Positions 16,484-26,700 of a stretch of 45,970 nucleotides of DNA are shown here, one piece after another. Each line of letters begins with the position of its first letter. The first letter of the stretch is position 1. The position numbers were made by a program, and so were the translations under genes. Source of the DNA: Spirosoma oryzae (GTDB lineage Bacteria; Bacteroidota; Bacteroidia; Cytophagales; Spirosomataceae); assembly GCF_003002825.1 (NCBI RefSeq), contig NZ_PVTE01000037.1, positions 1 to 45,970 on the forward strand, in the 5' to 3' direction. The notes beneath the pieces were generated by a model, which ran no database searches, was not told where the DNA came from, and worked only from the letters and a program-made list of their open reading frames with translations.

Positions 16484-17689
16484 CTAATATAGATTCACCT
16501 TGCGGGCGACCAGCGAGGAGACAAGCATCATCAGGCCAACGAAGCCCAAGCCGTAATAGAGCCCGGCGGCTTCGGCGATGAAGCCGATAAGGGGTGGTCC
16601 CGCCAGAAAGCCGACGAAGCTAAACGACGCGAAGGTAGCCAGACCGGCTGCGGGGGGAATCCCCGGAATGCGCAGGGCGGCCGCGTACAGAATCGGGGCA
16701 CCCAGCGAACAGCCGACCCCCAGCAGGGCAAAACCGATCAGCGCCGTGGCCGGGTAAGGAACCAGAATGGCCAGCGCCAGTCCGGCTGCGCCGACCAGAC
16801 CGCCGATTTGTAGCCAGCGACGCGCGCCGATGCGGGGCGTGATGGCATCGCCGACGAAGCGTAGTCCCGTCATCGTCAGGGAAAAACAACCGAAACCTAA
16901 TGCGGCTACCTGACTGCTGGCGTCCAGTGTTTCGCGCAGGTAAACGGCGCTCCAGTCGAGGGCGACACCTTCGCCCATCGACACGGCTACACCAATCAGA
17001 ATCATCAGCCACAGGTCGAGCGTTGGTTTGACGAAGGAGGAACCTGCTTTCTCGCCGGTTTCGGTGCGGCTACTCGACGGAATCTGTGCCAGTTTGGGTT
17101 GGAGGACCAGCGTCAGCACTAGGATCAGCGCCGACATAACGAAGACATGCAGCGACGGCGATATGTGCTGGGCAATGACGACCCCGGCAATGGCCGACCC
17201 CAGCAGACCACCAAGGCTCCACATGCCATGACAGGCCGACATAATCACGATATTCTGCTGGCGTTCGAGGTTCGTGGCCGCCGTGTTCATAGCGACGTTG
17301 ATAAGCGAAGCGTTCAGGCCCATCAGAAACAGGCCCAGACTCAGCACGTAGGCGTTGGGCGCATTGATCGGGATGCAGACGGCCAGTGCCAGCCCCACCG
17401 CCGACCACAGGCAGGCGCGGGCTTCCCCCAGTCGGGCAATGATGCGCCCCGTCAGCGGATTCATGAGCAGCAGGCCGACCGGCATGGCGAACAGCACCAG
17501 CCCCAACTGGGCGTCAGACAGGCCGAGCTTGGCTTTTACGTGCGGAATGTGGGCAATCCAACTGCCGAAAAGCAGGCTGTCGGAAGCGAAGACCAGCCCC
17601 ACCGCCAGGGCCAGCGGAGACGAGAAAAACGTCAGTACGTTTTTGATGAACGGGTTGCGGTGCGCGTTCAGGGAAATGGTCGTGTTCAT
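16484..17689 (-). CDS. MFS transporter
   Basis: A 401-residue inner-membrane protein of the major facilitator superfamily with about 12 hydrophobic helices. The MFS signature region between helices 2 and 3 is seen (MNPLTGRIIARLGEARACLW). Helix examples are LALAVGLVFASDSLLFGSWI, LSLGLFLMGLNASLINVAM and FASFSFVGFLAGPPLIGFIA. A polar loop around 205-220 separates the two halves. It resembles the YbjJ/fucose-permease-like branch, but no substrate can be assigned. The ATG sits only 5 bp past the T-tract of a hairpin, which is unusual. MsrA lies upstream and HAD downstream on the same strand, both separated by hairpins. Confidence 0.92.
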   Translation of the reverse strand: MNTTISLNAHRNPFIKNVLTFFSSPLALAVGLVFASDSLLFGSWIAHIPHVKAKLGLSDAQLGLVLFAMPVGLLLMNPLTGRIIARLGEARACLWSAVGLALAVCIPINAPNAYVLSLGLFLMGLNASLINVAMNTAATNLERQQNIVIMSACHGMWSLGGLLGSAIAGVVIAQHISPSLHVFVMSALILVLTLVLQPKLAQIPSSSRTETGEKAGSSFVKPTLDLWLMILIGVAVSMGEGVALDWSAVYLRETLDASSQVAALGFGCFSLTMTGLRFVGDAITPRIGARRWLQIGGLVGAAGLALAILVPYPATALIGFALLGVGCSLGAPILYAAALRIPGIPPAAGLATFASFSFVGFLAGPPLIGFIAEAAGLYYGLGFVGLMMLVSSLVARKVNLY

Positions 17690-17693
17690 AGGT

Positions 17694-17725
17694 ACAAAAA
17701 TAGCCGGTCGTACCCGGCTGTTTTT
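17694..17725. terminator. bidirectional hairpin terminator between msrA and MFS genes
   Basis: AGCCGG (17702-17707) and CCGGCT (17714-17719) form a 6-bp stem with a 6-nt loop, flanked by A-rich sequence on the left and T-rich on the right on the plus strand. On the minus strand it follows the msrA-like gene and its T-tract ends just before the MFS ATG. Confidence 0.6.
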
Positions 17726-17776
17726 GTCATGTGTTGGCTGTAATTGATGCTGTATTGATGCTTCGGTTGCCGAAGG

Positions 17777-18439
17777 CTACTTGTTCATGGTTAATGCGCT
17801 ATCATTTTTCAGGTAGCCTTTCATCGCCTTCCGCAGCTTTTCAACTTTTGGCAGTGAGACGCCTTGAATGTAAGGCTGGTCGGGATTCTGAGCAAAGTAG
17901 TTCTGGTGGTACTGCTCAGCGGGCCAGAAAACGGTGAACGGCGTCACCTCCGTTACGACCTTACCGGTATAGTGATGCGAATCGTTGACGCGTTTGATTG
18001 CTGCTTCGATGGCTTTTTTCTCGTCCGGCGTCCGGTAGAAGGCAATCGAGCGGTAATCGCGGCCACGGTCAGGACCCTGCCGGTTTAAGGTCGTGGGGTC
18101 ATGACCGGCGAAAAAAGCGTCGAGCAGTTTGTCATACGAAATGACTTTGGGATCGTAGTAAACCTGTACCGTTTCGGCATGGCCCGTCAGGTCGGTACTT
18201 ACCTCTTCGTAGGTCGGGTTTTTGGTTTTGCCACCCGCGTAGCCCGAAATGACCTCCCGGACTCCTTTCAACTGATCCATGCCTTCGTCCAGTGCCCAGA
18301 AGCAGCCACCGGCAAAGTCGGCGACGGCTTCGCCCGGTTTCGGCGTGGGTAATTTGGCCGGTGCCCTTTCATTCGACTGAGCCTGTGCACAGCCCGTGAG
18401 TAGTAAAATACCTGCGACAAACGCCAGTAGGTTTTTCAT
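17777..18439 (-). CDS. msrA: peptide-methionine (S)-S-oxide reductase MsrA, lipoprotein
   Basis: A 220-residue repair enzyme that reduces methionine-S-sulfoxide in proteins. The N-terminus has a lipoprotein signal (ILLLTGC, lipobox Cys17), so it should be membrane-attached in the periplasm or outer membrane rather than cytoplasmic. The active-site motif GGCFWALDEG places the catalytic cysteine at 46. Other MsrA phrases: VISGYAGGKTKNPTYEEV, GHAETVQVYYDP, HDPTTLNRQGPDRGRDYRS and PAEQYHQNYF. The MsrB domain found fused in some species is absent. The next upstream gene on the strand is a sensor kinase 125 bp away. A 6-bp hairpin (17761-17775) abuts the stop codon. Confidence 0.95.
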   Translation of the reverse strand: MKNLLAFVAGILLLTGCAQAQSNERAPAKLPTPKPGEAVADFAGGCFWALDEGMDQLKGVREVISGYAGGKTKNPTYEEVSTDLTGHAETVQVYYDPKVISYDKLLDAFFAGHDPTTLNRQGPDRGRDYRSIAFYRTPDEKKAIEAAIKRVNDSHHYTGKVVTEVTPFTVFWPAEQYHQNYFAQNPDQPYIQGVSLPKVEKLRKAMKGYLKNDSALTMNK

Positions 18440-18564
18440 ATCGTTCAGTAGTACGTGTATAGTCTATAAACGATTATTTTCCCTTGCCGGTTTCCTTGCT
18501 GTCTGCGGTTTTCGCCCGTTGGGTTGCAGGTAAACGGGCGGGTGACGATGCGCCCCCCGTCAAT

Positions 18565-20928
18565 TTAGTCCCTGGGGAAATAGATGCTGAACGTACTCCC
18601 CTGACCAGGTTGACTGCGCGCGATGATCGCACCACCGTGGTTGGCAACGACTTTGCTACAGATCGCCAGCCCGATACCCGTACCAGCATACTCGCTTCGG
18701 GTGTGAAGCCGCTGAAACACCTGGAAAATACGATCCAGATACTTCTCGTCGAACCCAATGCCATTGTCGCTGACGTCGATGCGGTAATAGGCATCGGCTA
18801 CCCGTACCGATCTGGCCGAGTCAGGTAGGGCGTCGGCGGGTACAGTGACACAAGTAATCGTGACGACAGGCTGTACACCGGGCCGGTGGAATTTCAGGGC
18901 GTTGCTCAACAGGTTCTGGAACAACTGCCCCAGTTGGGAAGCATCGCCCGAGATCGTTGGTAGTGGCTCAATCCGAAAGGTGCTGTCGGCTTCGTCGGCC
19001 AGCAAACTCAGGTCGGCTATTGCGTCGTCGATGACCTGCCGGAGCGACACCAGCTGAATAGAGTCCGGCTGAATCGCGATGCGGGAGTAGCTGAGCAAAT
19101 CCCGAATCAGTGTCGACATCCGGCTGGCAGCCAGCTGCATTCGGTCCAGGTAGGCGGTACCCGAGCCGAGTTGGTCGTTGTATTCGCTTTTAAGCAGATC
19201 GCCGAACTGCTGAATCTTGCGCAGGGGTTCCTGGAGATCGTGGCTGGCGATGTAGGCAAACTGACGGAGGTTTTCGTTCGATCGCTGCAGGTTCTGAACC
19301 AACACCTGTAACTGCGCCGTACGGTCCCGCACCTGTGCTTCCAGACTGGCTTCGACCTGCTTCTGTTCGTCAATATCTGTATTACTACCGATCCATTGCT
19401 GCACGTTTCCTTCTGCATCGCGGATGGGGTAGCCCCGGATCAGAAACCAGCGATACACACCATCGTGCCGACGAATCGGAGCCGTTAACTCGAACGGCTC
19501 ACCCTGTTGCCAGGCTTTTGTCACAAACGCGACGACGCGGTCGACGTGGTCCGGGTGGTAAACGTACTGCCAGCCCCAGCCTTTTTTGTGTCGTGAATCA
19601 GTACCGGCATAGTCGTACCAGCGTTGGTTGTACCAGGCTACGCTGCCGTCGGCATTAGCGATCCAGGCCAGGTGATCGATGGAGTTCGCCAGCGTACGAA
19701 AACGGGTTTCGCTGGTTCGCAGGGCTTCTTCAGCCTGCTGGCGAACCGTAATGTCCTGCGCAATGCAGCTAAAGCGTTGCGCTATCCCTTCGCTGTCGAA
19801 CTGCGTTTGCCCTCTGGAACGGATGGTGCGCTTCTGGCCCGTTACGGCGTGTAGGATGCTATACTGAATTTCGCACCGCCCACCCGACTCGTACTGAAGC
19901 GCGTGCATGAAACTGTCCAGCATGCGTTGCCGGTCTTCCTCAACAATCCGGTCGAAAAAGAAGCGGATACTGGCTTCGGCTGTATTGGGTATACCAAACA
20001 GCGTTTTCATCCGGTCGTTGCTCCGAAACTGTTCGGTCTGTACGTTCAACGACCATATACTGATTTCAGCTGCGTCGACGGCAGCCATCAACTCGATACG
20101 TCTGGCTTCGACTAGCTGGCGGGACGTTACCAGCTCGGTCACGTCGTGGCCAACGGCCAGTACACCGGTGATCGTGCCGGCTGCGTCGCGGAATGGCTCC
20201 AGCGATAGACTGATATACAGGTGTTCCGGGCCTTCATGCCGGGGTACGCTAACGGCCAGTTCGCTAAGTACGGCGGGTTCGCCCGTCGTCAACACGGCCC
20301 TTACTGACTCGTAGATTGTCTGTCCAAAGGCACTGGGCAAAGCGTCGAGCAGGGGTCTATTCAGTACCTGTTCGCTGGTCCGGTCCCAATAGCGTAACAT
20401 GGGCTTGTTAGCGACGGTAACCGTCAGTTGTGGCCCACTGAACAGCGCCATGGCAGCCGGGGCCTGCTCCACCAGTTGCTGAAACGGCTCGTGCGGGTCT
20501 CGTTGCCACTGCGTGTCTGGCTGGCTTTCGTCGGGCAGGTTGAAGGCTACCCCCGCCAGACGAGTGATTTGCCGGGTTTCATCGACGCTGCTTCGCCCCA
20601 TAAATCGAATCCGGCGCGAGCGTGTTTCGCGCTCACCGATCGTGCGGTACGTCTGGTCGAATGAACCCTCACCATGATGGGTGTTCAGGGCCTGCTGAAT
20701 AGCTGTGTGTACCCGATCAACATCGTCGGAGTGAATATGGGCGATGAATCGGGCGTAAGGCAGTTGATTCTCGCGGGTCAGGCCAAACAAGCGACCAGTA
20801 CGATCATCCCAGGTGATCATACTGGTGGCCGGATCGAATTCCCAGAACCCTAATCCAGCCGCCTGGAATACTACATTTGCATCGAGCCGTTCTGGTGACT
20901 GGGCAAATAAATCGAACGTATCGTTCAT
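18565..20928 (-). CDS. multi-PAS sensor histidine kinase
   Basis: A 787-residue kinase with no transmembrane segment, so it is probably cytoplasmic. Domains in order: four PAS/PAC units (about 18-135, 145-270, 278-398 and 405-528; the PAC ends read GVLAVGHDVTE, FSCIAQDITVRQQAE and WIGSNTDIDEQKQ), a coiled-coil linker (about 525-555), HisKA with phospho-acceptor His563 in YIASHDLQEPLRK, and HATPase_c with DNGIGFDEKYLDRIF, GTGIGLAICSKVV and the final GQGSTFSIYF. The arrangement recalls light- or redox-sensing phytochrome-like kinases, but no cofactor-binding residue was identified. No response regulator gene is adjacent, so its partner is unknown. It is divergent from an AraC regulator. An 8-bp hairpin (18513-18540) follows the stop codon. 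Confidence 0.93.
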   Translation of the reverse strand: MNDTFDLFAQSPERLDANVVFQAAGLGFWEFDPATSMITWDDRTGRLFGLTRENQLPYARFIAHIHSDDVDRVHTAIQQALNTHHGEGSFDQTYRTIGERETRSRRIRFMGRSSVDETRQITRLAGVAFNLPDESQPDTQWQRDPHEPFQQLVEQAPAAMALFSGPQLTVTVANKPMLRYWDRTSEQVLNRPLLDALPSAFGQTIYESVRAVLTTGEPAVLSELAVSVPRHEGPEHLYISLSLEPFRDAAGTITGVLAVGHDVTELVTSRQLVEARRIELMAAVDAAEISIWSLNVQTEQFRSNDRMKTLFGIPNTAEASIRFFFDRIVEEDRQRMLDSFMHALQYESGGRCEIQYSILHAVTGQKRTIRSRGQTQFDSEGIAQRFSCIAQDITVRQQAEEALRTSETRFRTLANSIDHLAWIANADGSVAWYNQRWYDYAGTDSRHKKGWGWQYVYHPDHVDRVVAFVTKAWQQGEPFELTAPIRRHDGVYRWFLIRGYPIRDAEGNVQQWIGSNTDIDEQKQVEASLEAQVRDRTAQLQVLVQNLQRSNENLRQFAYIASHDLQEPLRKIQQFGDLLKSEYNDQLGSGTAYLDRMQLAASRMSTLIRDLLSYSRIAIQPDSIQLVSLRQVIDDAIADLSLLADEADSTFRIEPLPTISGDASQLGQLFQNLLSNALKFHRPGVQPVVTITCVTVPADALPDSARSVRVADAYYRIDVSDNGIGFDEKYLDRIFQVFQRLHTRSEYAGTGIGLAICSKVVANHGGAIIARSQPGQGSTFSIYFPRD

Positions 20929-20968
20929 TGAAGAGTTGGGACTGCCAGGATACGGGTTATGGTACAGC

Positions 20969-20976
20969 CAAATATA
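20969..20976 (-). promoter_or_regulatory. possible -7 element of the sensor kinase gene
   Basis: On the minus strand TATATTTG matches TAnnTTTG, about 40 bp before the kinase ATG. No convincing -33 TTG lies at the expected distance, so the call is weak. Confidence 0.3.
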
Positions 20977-21160
20977 AGTCTGTTTATAGGGAGTTTATGT
21001 ATTTTTACCTAGTACTTACCCAGCGGTAAAGCGAGTCGGTGCGATGGGAATCGTATGCAATCGTGTGCATGATCTTGATGGCGACACGTCTGCTGAAAGT
21101 GAGGTAAAGTACATAAAAATTGTCTTCTACCCAGAGAAGCTGTATCGTAGTCTGTGATTC

Positions 21161-22012
21161 ATGAAACTCCAGTTTGAGCGCATCGAGCCCGGTGCCGGCA
21201 GTTCGTTTCGGGTGTTGCACGCCAAAGAAGCCGAGCCGTGCCGGGTGTTCTGGCACCATCACCCTGAGTATGAGATCGTGTTTGTCCCGACCGGGCAGGG
21301 CCGGCGGCATATCGGGAATAGCATCGGCCACTACGACGGGGGCGATCTGGTCTTTATCGGGCCTAACCTCCCGCACCTGAATTTCAGTTACGGGCACGTC
21401 GGCGATGCGTTTGAGGAAGTTGTGGTGCAGCTGCGGGCCGACTTCCTGGGGGAGCCGTTTCTGAACCGCCCGGAGCTGACAGCCATACGCCGGCTATTCG
21501 AGCGGTCGCATACTGGTTTGCTGTTCGGGGCCACCACTCGGCTGGCCGTGACCGAACGGATGATGCACTTGTCCACGCAAACGCCGTTTGAGCGAATGCT
21601 TACCCTACTACAGGTATTACAGATTATGGCTACCGCTGTTGACAGTGTACCGCTGCATGCCGACGGGGTGCGGTTTGAACTAAACCCGAAAGAGCAGGCG
21701 CGTATCGATCGGATATGCTTATACGTCGAGAGCCATTATACTGAGCCCATCGACATTCGCACCGTTGCCGATATGGCTAACCTGACCGTGCCGGCCTTCA
21801 GCCGTTATTTCAAACGCATGACGCACCTGACATTTACGGACTTCGTCAATGAATACCGGGTCAGTCAGGCGCAGCGGCTTCTGCATTCAGCCCGTACCAT
21901 TTCCGACGTAGGGGCAACCGTCGGCTTTTCAAACCTGTCGCATTTCAACAAGACCTTCCGTGAATCGACCGGCCAAACGCCAAGCGCCTACCGGAAGGGA
22001 TTGAGTGATTGA
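21161..22012 (+). CDS. AraC family transcriptional regulator
   Basis: A 283-residue regulator. The N-terminal half is a cupin-like sensing domain (FWHHHPEYEIVFVPTGQGRR and GGDLVFIGPNLPHLNF, about 30-75). The C-terminal half has the two AraC helix-turn-helix motifs (about 180-280: IDIRTVADMANLTVPAFSRY and SDVGATVGFSNLSHFNKTF followed by TGQTPSAYRK). Such regulators respond to a sugar or sugar acid and control neighbouring uptake genes. It is convergent with the SusD/SusC operon, a likely but unproven target, and divergent from the sensor kinase. The last codons (Leu-Ser-Asp-stop) are encoded by the first unit of the TGATTGA repeat array that follows. Confidence 0.93.
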   Translation: MKLQFERIEPGAGSSFRVLHAKEAEPCRVFWHHHPEYEIVFVPTGQGRRHIGNSIGHYDGGDLVFIGPNLPHLNFSYGHVGDAFEEVVVQLRADFLGEPFLNRPELTAIRRLFERSHTGLLFGATTRLAVTERMMHLSTQTPFERMLTLLQVLQIMATAVDSVPLHADGVRFELNPKEQARIDRICLYVESHYTEPIDIRTVADMANLTVPAFSRYFKRMTHLTFTDFVNEYRVSQAQRLLHSARTISDVGATVGFSNLSHFNKTFRESTGQTPSAYRKGLSD

Positions 22013-22073
22013 GTGATTGAATGATTGAATGATTGACTAGGCTGACACTCAATCATTCAATCACTCAATCATT
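22007..22073. repeat. TGATTGA/TGAATGA heptad inverted repeat at the AraC stop
   Basis: Tandem GAGTGATTGA and AATGATTGA units (up to 22036) face TCAATCATT/TCAATCACT units (22049-22073) across a 12-nt loop. Arms match at 23 of 25 positions. The AraC stop codon (22010-22012) lies inside the array. Confidence 0.85.
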
Positions 22074-22123
22074 AAAAAAAGAGTGATTGAGCGGGTGACT
22101 CGCGTCAGCCCATTCAATCACTC
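22074..22123 (-). terminator. terminator of the SusC/SusD operon
   Basis: GAGTGATTGA (22081-22090) pairs with TCAATCACTC (22114-22123), and an inner GGGTGAC/GTCAGCCC pair extends the stem. Reading the minus strand, the stem is followed at once by seven T (AAAAAAA at 22074-22080 on the plus strand). It lies 31 bp past the SusD stop codon. Confidence 0.7.
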
Positions 22124-22153
22124 AGTCACTCAGTCACTCAACAATTCAAATCA

Positions 22154-23719
22154 CTATACGCCCGGATACCCAGGGTTCTGCGTTTTCAGGTTCGGGTTGT
22201 TCAGCAACTCCTGCCGAGGAATGGGCAGCAGCAGGTGCTTCTCCTGAAGGGCCTGATTGGAGCTTGGGTTGATGTGGCCGACGAAGTTGTCGAAGCCGTT
22301 GGTTTTGTCGTTGTAGACTTTCCGCAGCCGGACCATGTCGAACCAGGTGAGTTGCTCATAGCATAGCTCGTGCCAGCGCTCCCGCAGCACCGCGTCGCGG
22401 AAGGTCGCCTGCGTAAAGCTGCCCAGCGCGGGCGTTGTCAGCGCGGCCCGGTCACGAATCCGCTTCATGGCGTCGTAAGCCGCCTGATTGGGGCCGCCCA
22501 CTTCGTTCTGTGCTTCGGCGTAGATCAGCAGCGTCTCGGCAAAGCGAATCTGCGGCACGTTCAGGTTGTTCTGACGGGTACCCGCCACACCCGATGTACC
22601 GTTGGCAGTCCGGTTGAAGTGCTTGAACACGTAGGGAGCGCCCAGGCTGAACTGCGCACCGTTGCCATTGGTGTAGTAGGTCGTGTAGAAATAACCCACC
22701 TGGTCTTTGGCCCGCAAATCGCCACTTTCGTACGAGTTGTAGAACGAACCCGTCGGAACCGAACTACCCGTTCCACCGGGGCCGTTGTAGGTCACCGGTT
22801 TGAAGTTGGGGTAGAAATTGTCCATCGGGTTACCGGCAACTGACGTGTTGTACTGGATCATAAACAGGTGTTCCAGCCGGTTTTTGTTGCTTTCCCGGTG
22901 TACGTCGTCGTAGGTCGAAAACAGGTTGATCGACGAGGGGTTTGCGTTGGCGTAGGTGATTACTTCCAGCGCTTTGTCGGCGGCCAGTTTGTAGTACGAC
23001 GCCCCTTTGCTGAGCGGAAAACCAGCCATCGTCAGGTACACTTTCGATAACTGCGTCTTGACCGCAGCCAGATTCGCCCGCCCGCTAACGTCGGTCCAGG
23101 CCAGCCCGGCGGCTTCAGCCGCTGTCAGATCCTCAACGATCAGTTTGTAGACGTCTTCCTGCGACGTGCGTACCGGCATAAAATCCGCTGATACGGCCGA
23201 TTGCGGCTGTGTAATCAGTGGAATATCGCCCCAGAGCCGAACGGCGGTGAAGTAGGCCGATGCCCGCAGGAAGCGCGCTTCCCCCAGGATCTTGGTCCGC
23301 TGTGCAGCATCCATCTGCGGAATTCCCGGTACGCGGGCGATGACCAGATTGGCGTTGGCAATGAGTCGGTACAGGCCATTCCAATAGTTGACTACGTGAA
23401 CGGTGTTGCCGTCGTGAACCAGCCCGTACAGGTTGTTCAGATCGGAGTTCTGCGCCGTCTCGGTGGTTGACGTACCGGTCAGTGCTTCCAGCAACTGCCA
23501 GTTGGTGGAGAAGATTCCAGCATCACCGCCCATAAATCGCAGCCCCGAATAAGTAGCGGCAATACCCGCTTCGGCATGGTCAGGGATTGTGTAAAAATTA
23601 TTAGGGCTCAGGTTCGAGGGAGCTTGCTCTTCCAGAAACGTCTTACAGCCGACGAAGCTCGTCAGGGCAAAGCCAAACAGGACTGCTCGGCCAATATGTT
23701 TTATTGTGGTATGTGCCAT
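22154..23719 (-). CDS. RagB/SusD family nutrient-binding outer membrane lipoprotein
   Basis: A 521-residue surface lipoprotein that captures glycan or other ligand on top of its SusC partner. Lipobox FVGCKTF puts the lipidated cysteine at 25. SusD features: APSNLSPNNFYTIPDHAEAG near 33-52, a TPR-like helical region (ARFLRASAYFTAVRLWGDIP, about 148-167) and a C-terminal SusD domain with PQIRFAETLLIYAEAQNEVG near 390-409 and LLLPIPRQELLNNPNLKTQN near 496-515. Length is normal. It lies 35 bp downstream of SusC in the same operon and is followed by a terminator. No glycoside hydrolase is linked, so the ligand is unknown. Confidence 0.96.
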   Translation of the reverse strand: MAHTTIKHIGRAVLFGFALTSFVGCKTFLEEQAPSNLSPNNFYTIPDHAEAGIAATYSGLRFMGGDAGIFSTNWQLLEALTGTSTTETAQNSDLNNLYGLVHDGNTVHVVNYWNGLYRLIANANLVIARVPGIPQMDAAQRTKILGEARFLRASAYFTAVRLWGDIPLITQPQSAVSADFMPVRTSQEDVYKLIVEDLTAAEAAGLAWTDVSGRANLAAVKTQLSKVYLTMAGFPLSKGASYYKLAADKALEVITYANANPSSINLFSTYDDVHRESNKNRLEHLFMIQYNTSVAGNPMDNFYPNFKPVTYNGPGGTGSSVPTGSFYNSYESGDLRAKDQVGYFYTTYYTNGNGAQFSLGAPYVFKHFNRTANGTSGVAGTRQNNLNVPQIRFAETLLIYAEAQNEVGGPNQAAYDAMKRIRDRAALTTPALGSFTQATFRDAVLRERWHELCYEQLTWFDMVRLRKVYNDKTNGFDNFVGHINPSSNQALQEKHLLLPIPRQELLNNPNLKTQNPGYPGV

Positions 23720-23754
23720 ACAATGAGATGCAGGTGTTTGAGTGTCTTACGACA

Positions 23755-26700
23755 TTACAGGCCAATTTGCAGACCCAGCAGGTAGGTGGTTGGCTTTGGA
23801 TAGTTGTGCCAGATCATGCCTTGCGAGAAAGCACTGTTGCCGGTACCCTGGTTGGTCGGCGTAACTTCCGGGTCGCCAACGATCGGATCTTCGAGCAGCA
23901 GGAAGAAGTTCTGCGCCGACGCGTACAGCCGGAGCCGGTTCATCTTCAGGCGGTTGGTGACTGCTGCCGGGAAGGTGTAGCCAAACAGCAGGTTACGACC
24001 GCGCAGGAACGAGCCATTCTTGATCCAGTGGCTGTCTACATTGGTCACGTAGCCCGCCCGCGTATCCCGAATCTGGGCAATCGGCGTGTTCTGGTTCTCT
24101 GGCGTCCAGGCCGTCAGCACTGAGCTGTAGCTGTTGGCCAGCGCCTGCCGGTCTTCACTGGCGTGCAGGTTCATCAGCATAACCTGGTTGCCAAACATGT
24201 ACTGCAATTCAAGCGTAGCGTCGAAGTTGCCGAAGCGGAAATTATTGGTCAGCGCACCCCAGCCTTTCGGGCTACCGTTACCGATGATGCTGCGGTCGGC
24301 GTCGGTGATGGCGCGGTCGCCGTTCACGTCGAGGTACTTGATGTCACCGGGCAGAATCGTCAGACCGTTCCGGTAGCTGGTATAGCGGGCGGCTTCGTCG
24401 CGCTCAGCCTCACTCCAGGTACCCAGACGGGTCAGGCCCCAGAACGAACCGACTGGTTCGCCCACCCGGATGACGTTGGTTGGGTTGGTGAAGTTAGGAC
24501 CACCGACGTTGAAGATATCCGACGGCGTTGCCAGCGACAGCACCTTGTTGCGGTTGAACGAGATGTTGAACGTTGTGTTCCAGCTAAACTGACCCCGGCT
24601 GACGTTGGTCGTATTCACCGAGAACTCAAAGCCCTGGTTCTGCATTGAACCAACGTTACGACGGATCGTTGCGTAACCGCTCGAACGAGGTACCGGTGCG
24701 TCGAGCAGCATGTCGGTCGTCAGACGGTAGTAATAGTCGGCTTCGATGTTTACGCGTCCTTTGAACAAACCCAGTTCAAGCCCTACGTCGGTCTGCGCCG
24801 TTTTTTCCCAGCGCAGATCCGGGTTTGCCAGTCGATCAATGCCGGTACCGCCCGCCCGTGTGTCGCCGTAGATGGTAGCGTAGTTCGAGTTTAGCAGCGA
24901 CAGCGACGAGTACGGCGGAATTTCGGAGTTACCCGTCAGCCCGTAGCTGGTGCGCAGTTTCAGGTTCGAGATAACGTTGTTGCCTTTCAGGAAGTCCTCT
25001 TCCGATACGCGCCAGGCGAGTGCTGCCGACGGGAAGAACGCAAACTTGTTGTTTTCCCCGAATTTAGATGAACCGTCGGCCCGACCGGTAGCGGTAAACA
25101 GGTAGCGATTCTTGTAGCCGTAGTTGATCCGTCCGAAGTACGAGTTGAAGGCAAACCGATCCGCGTACGACGATACCTGTGGGTTGGTAGCGCCCGCGCC
25201 CAGGTTGTTGAAGCCAAAGTAGTCGGTGGCAAATCCGCTAACCGATGCGCCGATTCCAAACCGGGTGGTTTCCTGCCAGGAAAGACCCAACAGACCCGTG
25301 AACGAGTGATCCGGTCCGAACTGCCGGTTGTAGGTCAGGTAGTTTTCCGACGACCAGAAGTTCGTGCGGTTGTTATTACCCGACGCGTTCCCGTTGCCAC
25401 CGATGTTCAGCGTACGGGTCTGCGACTGGTTGATCTCCTGCGTCTGGATGTTTGCACCGAGGACCGAGCGGAATTCCAGGCCCTTCGCCAACGTGATGTT
25501 GGCGTACAGGCTACCCAGCGTCGTCTGCGTGTTCTGGATGTACCGGCGATCCATCAGGCGGTGAACCGAACTCATCGTTCCTTCGGCCTGCGGGTAGTCG
25601 CGGTTTTCGGCGAAAATGCCGGTGTCCGGATAGCGAACGGGCAGGAAAGGGAAGTCTTCCACGATCTGCCGGGCTACCGCGTCATTGACGTCGACCAGGT
25701 TTTCGGTCTGGTAGTTGTAGTTCAGCGTACCGCCGACTTTCAGCCAGCTCTTCACCTGATCGTCGAGGGTAAAGCGCCCTGAGTATCGCTTCATGTACGA
25801 GGTCTTGATCAAGCCCTGATCGTCGCGGTAGTTGAGCGAGATCGAGTACTGCGTCCGTTCGTTACCGCCACTAAAGCCCAACTGGTGGTTTTGCGACAGC
25901 TTGTTCTGCGCCGACTCCTTGAACCAGTCGGTGTCGTAGAGTGGATTCAGGTTCGCGTCGAAAACGCCGGGGTGGGCGGCACTGAACGTTTTGCGCCGGG
26001 CCACCGGGTCGAGGTTGGCGTACTTGCCGGCCGCCCAGCCCGTGGGGTCGAATTTCGATATGTTCGCGTAGGCCAGGTCTTCCACCGCCAGATACTCACG
26101 GGCGTTCAGCACTTTCGGCTTGTTGGGCCCGATGGTGTTGACGCTGAACTGACCGTCGTAGGTAACCCGGCTTTCGCCCGCTTTTCCTTTACGGGTCGTA
26201 ATCAGGATAACCCCGTTGGCACCCCGCGCGCCGTAGATAGCCGTCGACGACGCGTCTTTCAGGACTTCAACGTTGGTAATGTCGTTGGGGTTGATGTAGT
26301 CAATCGGGTTGCTGAACTGATCGCCCGTGCTTTGCGGCAGCATGACACCATCGACCACGTAAAGTGGGTTGTTCGACGAGTTGATCGAACTAAAACCCCG
26401 GATACGAACGGTGGTACGACCACCCGGACGCCCGGAGTTGGTGTTTACCTGTACGCCCGGCAACCGACCCGACAACTGCTGATTAAGCGATGGGGCTGGA
26501 CGCTCCATCAGTTCGGCTTCCTTGATACCCGAAACGGCCCCCGTCAGGTCGGATTTACGCGCCGTACCGTACCCGATAACGACGATTTCGTCGAGTACCT
26601 TGTTGTCCGATTTCAGGGTAACGTTGATGGTCGTCTGATTTCCGACGGCGATGTCCTGCGACAGATAGCCCACGTATGAGAAGACCAGTTGCGCGTTACC

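Noticed and set aside
17695..17702. TATTTTTG as a simple promoter for the MFS gene
   Set aside because: It coincides with the T-tract of a hairpin terminator and lacks a -33 partner, so it is reported only as part of the hairpin observation.
22007..22150. TGATTGA tandem units as a CRISPR array
   Set aside because: The units are contiguous heptads with no unique spacers and no cas genes nearby; they form inverted arms.
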